Below, one piece after another: positions 33,176 through 42,614 of a stretch of 64,000 bases of DNA. Positions within the stretch are counted from its first letter, which is position 1; every line of letters begins with the position of its first letter. The stretch is from Clostridium niameyense (GTDB lineage Bacteria; Bacillota; Clostridia; Clostridiales; Clostridiaceae): assembly GCF_001243045.1 (NCBI RefSeq), contig NZ_LN849007.1, positions 400,989 to 464,988 of the forward strand. Reading direction: 5' to 3'. The notes under the pieces are model-generated. The model was not told the origin of the DNA and did not search any database. It saw only the letters and a list, made by a program, of their open reading frames with translations. A program made the position numbers and the translations under genes.

Positions 33176-35047
33176 ATGAGAAAAGATAGGAAGTTAATTA
33201 TTTGTGATATATTTTTAATAATTCTATCATTATATTTAGCTATTTTATTGAGATTTGATTTTGGAATGGCATCCATATTAGAATTAAAAAAATATATGGT
33301 ATTTTTTAGGTCATCAATAATACCGGTAATTATAATTACTTTAATATTTAACAAAATATTTAACTTGTATAATAGTATATGGAAATATGCATCTATAGAA
33401 GAACTAATATCTATAATTTATTCAGTATCTATATCTAATATTATTTTTATAATATATAGTTATTTTATAAACTATAAAATATTTGAAAGTAGTTATTATA
33501 GATTTCCATTTACTGTACATATTATATTCTGGATTTTATCTATTGTATCATTAGGTGGATTAAGATTTATATGTAGAGTAATTGAAGATAAAAAAGATGC
33601 TAAAAATCATAAATGTACTTGTGAAGGAAAAAGAAAAAAGCTTTTAATAATAGGGGCAGGGGATGCAGCTGCTTTGATTATAAAAGAAATAAAGAGAAAT
33701 GATGTGTTAAATTATAATATAGTCGGATTAATAGATGATAATATTAATAAAAAGGGTAAACATATAAATGGTATACCAGTTTTAGGTGGACGTGAAGATA
33801 TTAATAAAATAACTCAAAATAAGAATGTAGATGAAATAATTTTAGCTATACCATCTGTACCTATAGAAGAAAAAAGAAATATACTTTCTATATGTAAGAA
33901 TACTAAATGTAAACTAAAAACACTTCCAGGAATGGATGAAATAATAGATGGAAAAGTTAATATGAGTAAATTAAGAGAAGTAAATATTGAAGATTTGCTT
34001 GGACGTGAAGAAGTTAAATTAGATAATAGCAATATAAATAAATACATAAAAGATAAAGTTATACTAGTAACTGGAGGAGGAGGATCCATAGGATCAGAGC
34101 TTTGTAGACAAATAGCTAAGTTCTCTCCTAAAGAGTTATTGATACTAGATATATATGAAAATAATGCTTATGACGTTCAAATGGAATTAAATTATAAATA
34201 TCCGGATTTAAATAAGGAAGTAATAATAGCTTCTATAAGAGATAAAAAAAGATTAGAGGAAGTATTTGAAGAGTATAAACCTAATGTAGTATTCCATGCC
34301 GCGGCTCATAAACATGTACCATTAATGGAAGGAAATCCAGCAGAGTCTATTAAAAATAACATAGTAGGTACTTATAATGTAATACAGTGTTCAGATAAAT
34401 ATAAAGTGGAAAAATTTGTTCAGATAAGTACAGATAAGGCTGTTAATCCTACTAATATTATGGGTGCTACCAAAAGATTCTGTGAAATAATGATTCAAGC
34501 TTATGATAAAGTGAGTAAAACAGAATTTGTAGCTGTAAGATTTGGAAATGTTTTAGGAAGTAATGGATCAGTTATTCCTTTATTTAAAAAACAAATATCT
34601 CATGGAGGCCCTATTACTGTAACTCATCCAGAAATAAATAGATACTTTATGACTATACCAGAGGCAGCTCAATTAGTTATACAGGCAGGAGCTATGGCTA
34701 AAGGCGGAGAAATATTTGTATTAGATATGGGAACACCAGTTAAAATTGCAGATTTAGCTAAAGATTTAATAACTTTATCTGGATATAAACCAAATGAAGA
34801 TATAAAGATAGAATATACTGGACTAAGGCCAGGAGAAAAATTATATGAAGAACCATTGATGGATAAGAGTGCTTTAAATTCTACAGAGCATAAGAAAATA
34901 TTTATTGAAAAACCTAAAGATACTAATGTAGAGTTTGTAGAACAATCTATAGAGGAATTTAAGAAAGTAGTATATAAGGATAAAGAAACTATATTTAAAT
35001 TAGTAGCTGATAAAATTCCAACTTATTCAAGGAAAAAGAATAATTAA
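33176..35047 (+). CDS. membrane-anchored nucleotide-sugar dehydratase/epimerase (CapD/PglF-like)
   Basis: 623 residues from the ATG at 33176 (AAAGGAAGTGAG upstream). Four N-terminal membrane helices (about 10-130), a first Rossmann-like CoA-binding domain (LLIIGAGDAAALII), then a catalytic extended SDR domain with VTGGGGSIGSELCRQI, AAAHKHVPLME and STDKAVNPTNIMGATKR. The Tyr of the usual YxxxK is Met here, as in UDP-GlcNAc 4,6-dehydratases. It would convert UDP-GlcNAc to a 4-keto-6-deoxy sugar for the surface glycan. First gene of the polysaccharide cluster. Confidence 0.92.
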   Translation: MRKDRKLIICDIFLIILSLYLAILLRFDFGMASILELKKYMVFFRSSIIPVIIITLIFNKIFNLYNSIWKYASIEELISIIYSVSISNIIFIIYSYFINYKIFESSYYRFPFTVHIIFWILSIVSLGGLRFICRVIEDKKDAKNHKCTCEGKRKKLLIIGAGDAAALIIKEIKRNDVLNYNIVGLIDDNINKKGKHINGIPVLGGREDINKITQNKNVDEIILAIPSVPIEEKRNILSICKNTKCKLKTLPGMDEIIDGKVNMSKLREVNIEDLLGREEVKLDNSNINKYIKDKVILVTGGGGSIGSELCRQIAKFSPKELLILDIYENNAYDVQMELNYKYPDLNKEVIIASIRDKKRLEEVFEEYKPNVVFHAAAHKHVPLMEGNPAESIKNNIVGTYNVIQCSDKYKVEKFVQISTDKAVNPTNIMGATKRFCEIMIQAYDKVSKTEFVAVRFGNVLGSNGSVIPLFKKQISHGGPITVTHPEINRYFMTIPEAAQLVIQAGAMAKGGEIFVLDMGTPVKIADLAKDLITLSGYKPNEDIKIEYTGLRPGEKLYEEPLMDKSALNSTEHKKIFIEKPKDTNVEFVEQSIEEFKKVVYKDKETIFKLVADKIPTYSRKKNN

Positions 35048-35169
35048 TAAATGGTAGTAAAAGAATAGTTTTTAATAATATTATAATATTATTAATATTT
35101 AAGTGACAAAACAAAAATCATATATTATAATTTTAAACATATGGACGTTTTTACTAGGAGGGATAGAAA

Positions 35170-36486
35170 ATGTCACAATATAAAGAAGTTTTATTAGAAA
35201 GATTGAAAAACAAAACAGCTAAACTTGGAGTAGTAGGATTAGGTTATGTTGGACTTCCTTTAGCTGTAGAAAAAGCGAACGCAGGTTATGAAGTAATTGG
35301 ATTTGATGTTCAAGATAAAAAAGTAGAAATGGTTAATGAAGGAAAGAATTATATAGGAGATATAGTTGATGATGAATTAGCAGCTTTAGTTAAGGATGGA
35401 AAACTAAGAGCTACTACAGATTTTTCTTTTGTAAAAGACGTAGATGCATTAGCGATATGTGTTCCTACGCCACTTGATTTATATAAACAACCAGATATAT
35501 CTTATGTAGTGAGTTCAACTGAAAGTATAGCTAAATATTTACATAAAGGTATGCTTGTAGTTCTTGAAAGTACTACATATCCTGGAACTACAGAAGAGAT
35601 CTTAAAACCTATTTTAGAAAAATCAGGATTAAAATGTGGAGAAGATTTTTATTTAGCTTTTTCACCAGAAAGGGTTGATCCAGGTAATAAACAATTTAAA
35701 ACTAAAAATACACCTAAAGTTGTAGGTGGTTGTACAAAAGATTGTATAGAAGTTGCAGCTATGCTTTATAGAAGTGTATTACAAGGAGAAGTATATACTG
35801 TATCTTCACCAGCAGTAGCAGAAATGGAAAAAATATTAGAAAATACTTTTAGAAATATAAATATAGGATTAGCAAATGAAATGGCTATTCTATGTAAAAA
35901 AATGAATATAGATGTTTGGGAAGTTATAGATGCAGCCAAAACAAAACCTTATGGATTTATGGCCTTTTATCCAGGTCCAGGTTTAGGAGGACATTGTATA
36001 CCACTAGATCCTTTCTATTTAGAGTGGAAAGCTAAAGAATATGATTTCCATACAAGATTAATAGAAGTATCTGGAGAAATTAATGATAGAATGCCGGAAT
36101 TCGTAGTAGAAAATGCTATGAAACTATTAAACGGAGCTAGAAAGCCAATGAATGGCTCTAAAGTATTATTGCTTGGAGCAGCTTATAAAAATGATATAGA
36201 TGATATGAGAGAATCACCAACTCTTAAAGTTATAGAACATTTAGAAAAAAATGGTGCTGATATAATAGTAAATGATCCATATATATCTGAATTTGAACAT
36301 AAGGGAAAACTATATAAATCAATAGATTTAGATAAGGGATTAGAAGAAGCAGATATAGTAATTATAACAACTAATCATAGTTGCTATGATTATGAAAAGA
36401 TAGTAGAAAAAGCTAAGATACTTTATGATACAAGAAATGCTACTAAAGATGTTAAAAATAACAGAGAAAAAATACACAAACTATAA
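35170..36486 (+). CDS. wbpA: UDP-N-acetylglucosamine 6-dehydrogenase (WbpA-like)
   Basis: 438 residues of the UDP-glucose/GDP-mannose dehydrogenase family. NAD site GVVGLGYVGLPLA; LESTTYPGTTEE; SPERVDPGN; catalytic Cys in PGPGLGGHCIPLDPFY; C-terminal GAAYKNDIDDMRESPTLK. The IDAAKTKPYGFMAFYPGPG segment favours UDP-HexNAc enzymes of WbpA type over UDP-glucose enzymes. Makes UDP-GlcNAcA, first step towards UDP-2,3-diacetamido uronic acids. Followed by a hairpin and a WbpB-like gene. A decayed copy of its last 21 codons occurs at 38898-38963. Confidence 0.9.
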   Translation: MSQYKEVLLERLKNKTAKLGVVGLGYVGLPLAVEKANAGYEVIGFDVQDKKVEMVNEGKNYIGDIVDDELAALVKDGKLRATTDFSFVKDVDALAICVPTPLDLYKQPDISYVVSSTESIAKYLHKGMLVVLESTTYPGTTEEILKPILEKSGLKCGEDFYLAFSPERVDPGNKQFKTKNTPKVVGGCTKDCIEVAAMLYRSVLQGEVYTVSSPAVAEMEKILENTFRNINIGLANEMAILCKKMNIDVWEVIDAAKTKPYGFMAFYPGPGLGGHCIPLDPFYLEWKAKEYDFHTRLIEVSGEINDRMPEFVVENAMKLLNGARKPMNGSKVLLLGAAYKNDIDDMRESPTLKVIEHLEKNGADIIVNDPYISEFEHKGKLYKSIDLDKGLEEADIVIITTNHSCYDYEKIVEKAKILYDTRNATKDVKNNREKIHKL

Positions 36487-36507
36487 TATTAGATAATTAA
36501 AATATAT

Positions 36508-36532
36508 AGGATAAGTCTGCAAGACTTATCCT
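36508..36532 (+). terminator. hairpin between wbpA and the wbpB-like gene
   Basis: AGGATAAGTCT / AGACTTATCCT, 11-bp stem, 3-nt loop, no T-run, 9 nt before the next ribosome site region. A near copy is found at 38979-39011 beside a wbpA remnant. Confidence 0.5.
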
Positions 36533-36557
36533 AATTGTGAAATGGGAGGGTATTAAA

Positions 36558-37664
36558 ATGAAAAAATTGAAATTTGCAATAATTGGTTGTGGAAGAATTT
36601 CATACAAACATGTAGAAGCTATAGTTAATAACAAAGAAGAAGCAGAATTAGTAGCAGTTTGTGATGTTATTGAAGAAAAGGCAATAGAAAAGAAAAATGA
36701 TTACTTATCTAAAATAGGGGAAGAAGTATCTGTATCAGTTTATACAGACTATAAAGAAATGTTAAATAAAGAAGATATAGATGTTGTTACTATAGCTACA
36801 GAAAGTGGATATCATCCAGAAATAGCTATTAATTGCTTAGATGATAAAAAACATGTAATCTGTGAGAAACCAATGGCATTATCTATAGATGATGCAAATG
36901 AAATGATAGAATGTGCAAAGAAAAATAATGTTAAGCTTTGTGTAAGCCATCAAAACAGATTTAATAAACCAATACAACAATTAAGAAAAGCTGTAGAAGC
37001 TGATAGATTTGGTAGATTAGTAAATGGAACAGCAAGAATACTATGGAATAGAAATATGGGATACTATAATCAAGCGCCATGGAGAGGAACTTGGAAACTA
37101 GATGGTGGAACATTAATGAATCAATGTATACATAATATAGATTTACTTCAATGGATGATGGGTGGAGAAATAGACACAGTATATGCTCAATGTGATACTT
37201 TCTTAAGAGATATAGAAGCAGAAGATTTTGGTGCTATAGTAATTAGATTTAAAAATGGGGCTATTGGTATAGTAGAAGGTAGTGCATGTGTTTATCCAAA
37301 GAATTTAGAAGAAACTTTAAGTATTTTTGGAGAAAAAGGTGCAGTGGCTATAGGTGGCCTTGCAGTTAACAAAATAGAGACTTGGAGATTTGAAGATGGA
37401 GCTGAAAATGAGGAAGAAAACATATTAAAAGCTCAAGAAGGCGATCCAGATACAGTTTATGGTTTCGGACATAATCCACTATTTAAAGATATGATAGATG
37501 CTATAAATGATGATAGAGAACCATTAGTTAGTGGAGAAGAAGGTAAAAAGGGAATGTCAATAATACTTGCAGCGTATAAGTCAAGACTTACAGGTATGCC
37601 AGTAAAATTCCCATTAACAAATTTCTCTACAATGGATATGATAGATGTGCAAAAAATAAAATAG
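36558..37664 (+). CDS. wbpB: Gfo/Idh/MocA oxidoreductase (WbpB/WlbA-like UDP-GlcNAcA 3-dehydrogenase)
   Basis: 368 residues from the ATG at 36558 (GGGAGGG upstream). NAD fold FAIIGCGRISYKHVEAI, then CEKPMALS and the substrate Lys; SHQNRFNKP; GGTLMNQCIHNIDLLQWM with the catalytic His. These traits match WlbA-type enzymes that oxidise C3 of UDP-GlcNAcA. Its place right after the WbpA-like gene supports the assignment. The aminotransferase (WbpE) that should use its product is not found in the window. Confidence 0.82.
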   Translation: MKKLKFAIIGCGRISYKHVEAIVNNKEEAELVAVCDVIEEKAIEKKNDYLSKIGEEVSVSVYTDYKEMLNKEDIDVVTIATESGYHPEIAINCLDDKKHVICEKPMALSIDDANEMIECAKKNNVKLCVSHQNRFNKPIQQLRKAVEADRFGRLVNGTARILWNRNMGYYNQAPWRGTWKLDGGTLMNQCIHNIDLLQWMMGGEIDTVYAQCDTFLRDIEAEDFGAIVIRFKNGAIGIVEGSACVYPKNLEETLSIFGEKGAVAIGGLAVNKIETWRFEDGAENEEENILKAQEGDPDTVYGFGHNPLFKDMIDAINDDREPLVSGEEGKKGMSIILAAYKSRLTGMPVKFPLTNFSTMDMIDVQKIK

Positions 37665-37673
37665 TAAAAGCAG

Positions 37674-37739
37674 AAAAGTCACTATTGGAATAGAAACTAA
37701 TATTAAAAATATTAGTTTCTATTTTAATAGTGATTTTTT
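37674..37739 (+). terminator. strong nested terminator after wbpB-like gene
   Basis: Two stacked stems: AGTCACTATT / AATAGTGATT outside, and ATAGAAACTAATATT / AATATTAGTTTCTAT inside, then TTTTTTA. This ends the wbpA-wbpB transcript. Confidence 0.9.
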
Positions 37740-37977
37740 ATTTGACTATTAAATAAAATTGTAAACTATTTGTAACTGAAAAAATTCACAGTTTTAGTGT
37801 ACAATTAACCATAGGTAATACAATTCCAATTATTAAAAATACTTATTGAAAATTATATGGATTTAATAGAAAGTTATAAATTTGGATATAATTACGAAAG
37901 GTTATAGTTATATTAATAAAAAATCAATAAAATCATAAAATTATATAAACAATTAAGTTTCGTAAAATAAATGGGGA
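37740..37977 (+). other. AT-rich gap without a recognised gene
   Basis: About 240 bp between the nested terminator and the deacetylase-like gene. A TATAAT-like hexamer lies within GATATAATTAC near 37886, but no well-spaced -35 is evident. No ORF with a ribosome site was seen. Confidence 0.5.
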
Positions 37978-38835
37978 GTGAATATTAAGAATATGAAAAC
38001 AGGCAAATCATTTAACAGATGCGATGAGGGCATTAAATTTATATTGAAGAGTATTATTTTAAATAATAGATTTAAGTATTATGATTATTATATAAAGCTA
38101 GCTAAGGAAAAAGGTTATGTAGTAACATCTTTTAAGGATTTCTTGGAAAATTATAAGGATAAAGATAGAAAAGTTATGATATTAAGACATGATGTAGATA
38201 ACATAGGGGAAAATGTAAAAGAGATGTTTAAAATAGAAAAGGAGAATAATGTTAGATCTACATATTATTTTAGATGGTGTACTTTTAACTCTGATTTAAT
38301 TAGGGATATGGATAAATCAGGATTTGAAGTAGGACTTCATTATGAGACTTTAGCAACATATTGCTTAGAAAATAATATAGATAAAGTAGATGTAGATATA
38401 ATAAATATATGTAAAGAAAAATTAAAAGAGGAAATAAAACTCTTTAAGGATAGAACAGGTGTAGATATAAAAACAATAGCTAATCATGGACATGGAAAAA
38501 ATATAGAGATAGGTGTATCAAATAATATTTTATTAGAAAATGAACAGTATAGCAGCTTTGGGATTATAAGTGAGGCTTATGATAAAGATTTTTATAAACA
38601 CGTAGATAAACATATAATGGATACTAATATATTAACCAATTTTGGTTTTGCATATAAAAGCAATCCTATAGAAAGTTTAAATAGAGGAGATAAGGTAATA
38701 GTATTTTTGGCACATCCAGAACATTGGAAGTTTGATTTTATAACTAAATTAAAATTAATAGTTAAGTTAATATTAGGAAGGTTTACATTAAGCACTAATA
38801 GAGAGTTCAAAAGAATAGAGAATAAAGGTATCTAA
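37978..38835 (+). CDS. polysaccharide deacetylase-like protein
   Basis: 285 residues. The LRHDVDN motif is the metal/catalytic motif of NodB-type deacetylases; GLHYETL and HGHGKN and HPEHW supply further His. The fold seems to be a shortened, divergent polysaccharide deacetylase. The start is uncertain: GTG at 37978 directly abuts GGGGA, and an ATG follows in frame at 37993 with long spacing. No signal peptide, so a cytoplasmic or lipid-linked sugar substrate is likely. It stands alone after a strong terminator, between the wbpB-like and wbpD-like genes, with a wbpA fragment downstream. Confidence 0.72.
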   Translation: MNIKNMKTGKSFNRCDEGIKFILKSIILNNRFKYYDYYIKLAKEKGYVVTSFKDFLENYKDKDRKVMILRHDVDNIGENVKEMFKIEKENNVRSTYYFRWCTFNSDLIRDMDKSGFEVGLHYETLATYCLENNIDKVDVDIINICKEKLKEEIKLFKDRTGVDIKTIANHGHGKNIEIGVSNNILLENEQYSSFGIISEAYDKDFYKHVDKHIMDTNILTNFGFAYKSNPIESLNRGDKVIVFLAHPEHWKFDFITKLKLIVKLILGRFTLSTNREFKRIENKGI

Positions 38836-38888
38836 TTATAAGTAGTACAAATAATATCATGGTGAGTATTATAATATAACCCAAAATG

Positions 38889-38963
38889 GTTAGAATACTT
38901 TATAATATAAGATATAATAGTAACAAATTTAAAAATAATAAAGAAAAAATGCACAAATTCTAG
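38889..38963 (+). pseudogene. decayed 3' end of a nucleotide-sugar dehydrogenase (wbpA) copy
   Basis: From CTT at 38898 to TAG at 38963, 22 codons align without gaps to the end of wbpA (36421-36486): LYNIRYNSNKFKNNKEKMHKF against LYDTRNATKDVKNNREKIHKL, with about three quarters of bases equal by hand count. The similarity continues weakly upstream (VRI / AKI) until a stop in frame. The hairpin after it also matches the one after wbpA. There is no start or NAD domain, so this is a remnant. Confidence 0.75.
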
Positions 38964-38978
38964 TGCTAAATAATGAAT

Positions 38979-39011
38979 AATTAGGATAAGTCTTTTAGGC
39001 TTATCCTAATT
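38979..39011 (+). terminator. hairpin after the wbpA remnant
   Basis: AATTAGGATAAG / CTTATCCTAATT, 12 bp, with T-C / G-G inner pairing. It is a near copy of the hairpin at 36508-36532 and lies a similar distance after the stop codon. Confidence 0.6.
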
Positions 39012-39074
39012 ATTATATTGAGAAAAATTGACACAAAAAATAAAAAAATAAATTATTTAATAACTTTTACATTA

Positions 39075-39132
39075 AAATTTTTAAATTACCATCAAAATAT
39101 GATAATATATTAGGGTGGTAATTTAAAAATTT
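39075..39132 (+). repeat. perfect 17-bp inverted repeat upstream of the acetyltransferase gene
   Basis: Left arm 39075-39091 (ending TTAAATTACCA) and right arm 39116-39132 (starting TGGTAATTTAA) are exact complements around a 24-nt centre that contains ATGATAATAT, a -10-like sequence. There is no T-run, so it may be an operator or leader hairpin rather than a terminator. Confidence 0.7.
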
Positions 39133-39157
39133 ATTTATAAATATAGGAGTTGAAAAT

Positions 39158-39904
39158 ATGGAATTAAATTATATATCTGAAAAAGCTAAGGTAGGTTCCA
39201 ATACATCTATAGGAAAATTTGTTGTTATAGAAGATGAAGTAGTAATAGGTGAAAATTGTATTATAGGAAATAATGTTGTTATACATAAAGGATCTATAGT
39301 AGGATCTAATGTAAGAATAGATGATAACACTATAATAGGTAAAGAACCTATGAGATCTGTAAATAGCATATTTAAAGATGATAAGAAGTTTGATGCTTGT
39401 AGAATTGCAGACGAGTGCTTAATAGGCGCAAGTACAATAATATATGTAGGATGTACTATAGGTAAAAAAACATTAGTTGCAGATTTAGCGGTTATAAGAG
39501 AAGATGTAACTATTGGAGAAAAGACTATAATAGGTAAAGGAGCAACCATTGAGAATTATTGTAATGTAGGTTCTTTCTGTAAAATACAAACAAATGTATA
39601 CTTAACTGCATATTCGGAAGTAGAAGATTACGTATTTATAGCACCTTGTGTAGTTACATCTAATGATAATTACGCTGCTAGATCTAAAGAAAGATTCGGA
39701 AAATTTAAAGGGGTTACAGTAAAAAAAGGTGGAAGAATAGGAGCAGGGGCAGTAGTATTGCCAGGGAAAACAATAGATGAGGATGGATTTGCAGCAGCAG
39801 GTAGTTTAGTTACAAAAGATGTAGAAAAGGGTAAGATAGTTTTAGGCAGTCCAGCAAAAGCATTTAGAGATGTACCAGAGGATCAATTGCTTAAAAATCA
39901 ATAG
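39158..39904 (+). CDS. wbpD: hexapeptide-repeat acetyltransferase (WbpD-like)
   Basis: 248 residues, a left-handed beta-helix made of many isoleucine-patch hexapeptides (IGENCI IGNNVV, VGSNVR). The CVVTSNDNYAARS segment resembles the active-site TND..PR region of WbpD/WlbB, which N-acetylates the 3-amino group of UDP-GlcNAc3NA. The C-terminal GAGAVVLPGKTI...GSPAKAFRDVP is typical. Longer than the 190-residue WbpD by extra N-terminal coils. Assignment leans on the neighbouring WbpA-, WbpB- and WbpI-like genes. Confidence 0.78.
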   Translation: MELNYISEKAKVGSNTSIGKFVVIEDEVVIGENCIIGNNVVIHKGSIVGSNVRIDDNTIIGKEPMRSVNSIFKDDKKFDACRIADECLIGASTIIYVGCTIGKKTLVADLAVIREDVTIGEKTIIGKGATIENYCNVGSFCKIQTNVYLTAYSEVEDYVFIAPCVVTSNDNYAARSKERFGKFKGVTVKKGGRIGAGAVVLPGKTIDEDGFAAAGSLVTKDVEKGKIVLGSPAKAFRDVPEDQLLKNQ

Positions 39905-39946
39905 ATTAACAATAAAATGTGTTGTAAAAAATGGAGTGTGTAAATT

Positions 39947-41047
39947 ATGAAATTATGTATGATAACTTCAGGACATAGTCCTTATGATGATAGGATTTAT
40001 TATAAGGAAGTATTAAGTCTGAAAAAATATTTTTCAGATATATTTATAGTGGCTTCATATGATAAAGATTGTATTACGGATGAAACAATAAAAATTAAGT
40101 ATTTTAAAAAGAAAAAAGGTATGATTGGAAGAATAAAAAACCTAAAAGATATGTATAAAAGAGCAATGGAGATAAAAGCTGATATCTATCATGCACATGA
40201 ACCAGATTCATTATTAATTGCATATCTGTTAAAAAGAAAGTTAGGATGTAAGGTTATATATGATTCTCATGAATATCATCCAGAAGCTTTCTCAGAACAT
40301 TTTAAATTTGGAAAAGGAATTATAAAAAAAATTATATACAATTATGAAAAATTTGTGTGTGCAAGGATAGATGCAGTTATATCAGTAAATGATTTATTAG
40401 TAGATAAATTTAAGAGATTTAACCATAGAGTATTATTACTTCCTAATTATCCTGTATACAATAAAGAATTTTTTAAAGAATATAATGAAAAACCTACGTT
40501 TATATATGTAGGAGGATTAAGAGAAGATAGGGGAATATTTAAAATTCTAGAGGCTATATATAAGGTGGATTGTGATTTTAAATATTATTTTGTTGGTGGA
40601 TTTGAAACTAAAGAGTTTGAAGAAAAAGTTAAAAATTTAATAAGTAATAAATCTGAAAAGAAAGATATTGAATTTACTGGACAAGTTTCTCATATGGAAG
40701 TATTTAATTATTTAAAGAAAGCTCATGCTGGATTTGTTTTATTACAACCAACAAATTGGAGGTATATAAATTCAGAACCTATAAAGTTGTTTGAATATAT
40801 GATAAGTAATACAGCTATTATAGCTAGTGATTTTCCTATGATGGAGAATATAATTGAAAAATCACAGAGTGGTGTATTAGTAGATCCTAATTCGGTAGAT
40901 AAAATAGGAAAAGCTATAAAAGCATTAGGTGAGGATTTAGACAAAACTAAAATTATGGGAGATAACGGTAAAAAAGCTGTTGAAGAATTTTACAATTGGA
41001 GTATCTGCGAGGATAAACTATTAAAATTATATAATGAATTATATTAA
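39947..41047 (+). CDS. glycosyltransferase family 4
   Basis: 366 residues, GT-B fold, no membrane anchor. N-terminal CMITSGHSPYDDRIYYKEV and DIYHAHEPDSLLIAYL; the C-terminal nucleotide-sugar site has PIKLFEYMISNTAIIASDFPMM (E-x7-E type). Builds the surface-glycan repeat unit from a nucleotide-sugar donor; donor and linkage unknown. First glycosyltransferase of the cluster, 42 nt after the acetyltransferase. Confidence 0.9.
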   Translation: MKLCMITSGHSPYDDRIYYKEVLSLKKYFSDIFIVASYDKDCITDETIKIKYFKKKKGMIGRIKNLKDMYKRAMEIKADIYHAHEPDSLLIAYLLKRKLGCKVIYDSHEYHPEAFSEHFKFGKGIIKKIIYNYEKFVCARIDAVISVNDLLVDKFKRFNHRVLLLPNYPVYNKEFFKEYNEKPTFIYVGGLREDRGIFKILEAIYKVDCDFKYYFVGGFETKEFEEKVKNLISNKSEKKDIEFTGQVSHMEVFNYLKKAHAGFVLLQPTNWRYINSEPIKLFEYMISNTAIIASDFPMMENIIEKSQSGVLVDPNSVDKIGKAIKALGEDLDKTKIMGDNGKKAVEEFYNWSICEDKLLKLYNELY

Positions 41048-41112
41048 ATTTTAATAAAAATATTTAATGATGCGTACAACATATAGAAGAAAAGTGAGAG
41101 GTTAGTGAGGAA

Positions 41113-42585
41113 ATGGAGAGTATTGATGTAATTTCAAAGAATTTTAAATTTCTAATATTATTATTAAATGTGTTTTTACTTTTAATAGCTAGTATTTTTA
41201 ATAGTACATTAATAGTAGTTAATTTGTTTAGTTTTATATATATTTTTATAATATATAAAAATTTTTCATGCAATAATAGAAAATACTTATATTATATTTT
41301 ACTATTATATTCTTTGATAACTGGTGGAAATAGTAAATATGTATTTATATTCTATTTTATTTATTTTATATGTTTATTTTTAGAATGTAAGAATAATAAA
41401 ATAGATATAATAAGAAATAAAAAATATTATATATTTTTTTCAATATTCATATTGTATATGATTCTTAGTATATTTATTGCTAATAATAAGATTGTAGCAT
41501 TTGATTATATGTTAAGATATATGTTAATGTTAGCTATATTTATTATGATGATAATAGAAAATAGGAATAGAAAAGAGTTAAACGAAACATTCAAATTTTT
41601 ACTTTTATTTTATATAGGCATGTTATTTTTAGGTGGATTAGAAGTATGTGGTATTAAGTATGGTCTTAGTAATATTTTTATGGATAAACATATGACAAGT
41701 AGTTATTTAACCAGAATACCGGAAGTGTTTTTTTATAATCCTAATAACTATTCCATAGTATTAGATGTAGGAATAGCTGCTTTATTTATTAGAAGTTTAT
41801 TTGTTGAATCTAGAAGAGAAAGATTATTTTATTATTTTTTAATTTTCGTATCAGAAATAGAATTAATATTTGCAAGTTCAAGAATTGCATGGATTGTATT
41901 GTATGGAACATTTATACTTATATTTTTATTAGGATTTGTTACTATTAAAAATGATAAAAAGTTAGGGAAAAAATCTATAATTAATAGCATGGTAGCATTT
42001 ATGCTAAGTTTTGTTTTATTTTTTTGTTTGGCTCTACTACCTAGTATGGCACCTTACTATAAAAAATTTGCAGATTCTATAATAATCAATAATGTTAGGG
42101 AAGCTGTATTACCAGATGGGTATGTAAATAAAATAAAAATAGAAGAGGATCATAATATTGATGCTAAAATAAAAATTGGTGGTAAGGGTTCCGAAAATGA
42201 AAGAGTAACATTAATAAAAAATGTTATTGATGGTGTTATAGTTGAAAAGAATTATTTAGGTTTTGGTGTTGGAAATATTGGTGTATACATAAAAAATAAA
42301 GCAAATACTTATGGAATAATTAATGTACATAGTTTCTGGTTTGAATTCTTAGGTGATTTTGGAATTCCTATGTTTATTTATTTAATAATTATTTATTGTA
42401 TTATGTTATTGGATACATTTAAATTATATTGGAACAAGCAGGGAAGGTTAAAGCAATATTACATGATTTTACTTTTATTAGGTATTATAATGGTTCCATT
42501 GGCTTTTTCACCAAGTAGCGTTATGACAGTTTCACCATTTTGGATTATTTTAGGAATGAATTTTGGAATTGTTTCTGTTAAGTAA
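41113..42585 (+). CDS. O-antigen polymerase/ligase-like membrane protein
   Basis: 490 residues with about ten to twelve hydrophobic helices. A long extracellular loop (about 310-400) carries the conserved late region around GVGNIGVYI..KANTYG and VHSFWFEFLGDFGIP, typical of the O-antigen ligase/Wzy family. A candidate polymerase for the polysaccharide. The start ATG has an imperfectly spaced GAGG, so the true start could differ by a few codons. A second protein of this family is encoded at 48778. Confidence 0.82.
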   Translation: MESIDVISKNFKFLILLLNVFLLLIASIFNSTLIVVNLFSFIYIFIIYKNFSCNNRKYLYYILLLYSLITGGNSKYVFIFYFIYFICLFLECKNNKIDIIRNKKYYIFFSIFILYMILSIFIANNKIVAFDYMLRYMLMLAIFIMMIIENRNRKELNETFKFLLLFYIGMLFLGGLEVCGIKYGLSNIFMDKHMTSSYLTRIPEVFFYNPNNYSIVLDVGIAALFIRSLFVESRRERLFYYFLIFVSEIELIFASSRIAWIVLYGTFILIFLLGFVTIKNDKKLGKKSIINSMVAFMLSFVLFFCLALLPSMAPYYKKFADSIIINNVREAVLPDGYVNKIKIEEDHNIDAKIKIGGKGSENERVTLIKNVIDGVIVEKNYLGFGVGNIGVYIKNKANTYGIINVHSFWFEFLGDFGIPMFIYLIIIYCIMLLDTFKLYWNKQGRLKQYYMILLLLGIIMVPLAFSPSSVMTVSPFWIILGMNFGIVSVK

Positions 42586-42614
42586 AATTATTTATGGGGA
42601 AAGGTGGATCCGCT

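Noticed and set aside
39169-39549. Long open frame opposite the wbpD-like gene.
   Set aside because: It is antisense to a clear hexapeptide-repeat protein whose periodic codons avoid stops on the other strand; no ribosome site.
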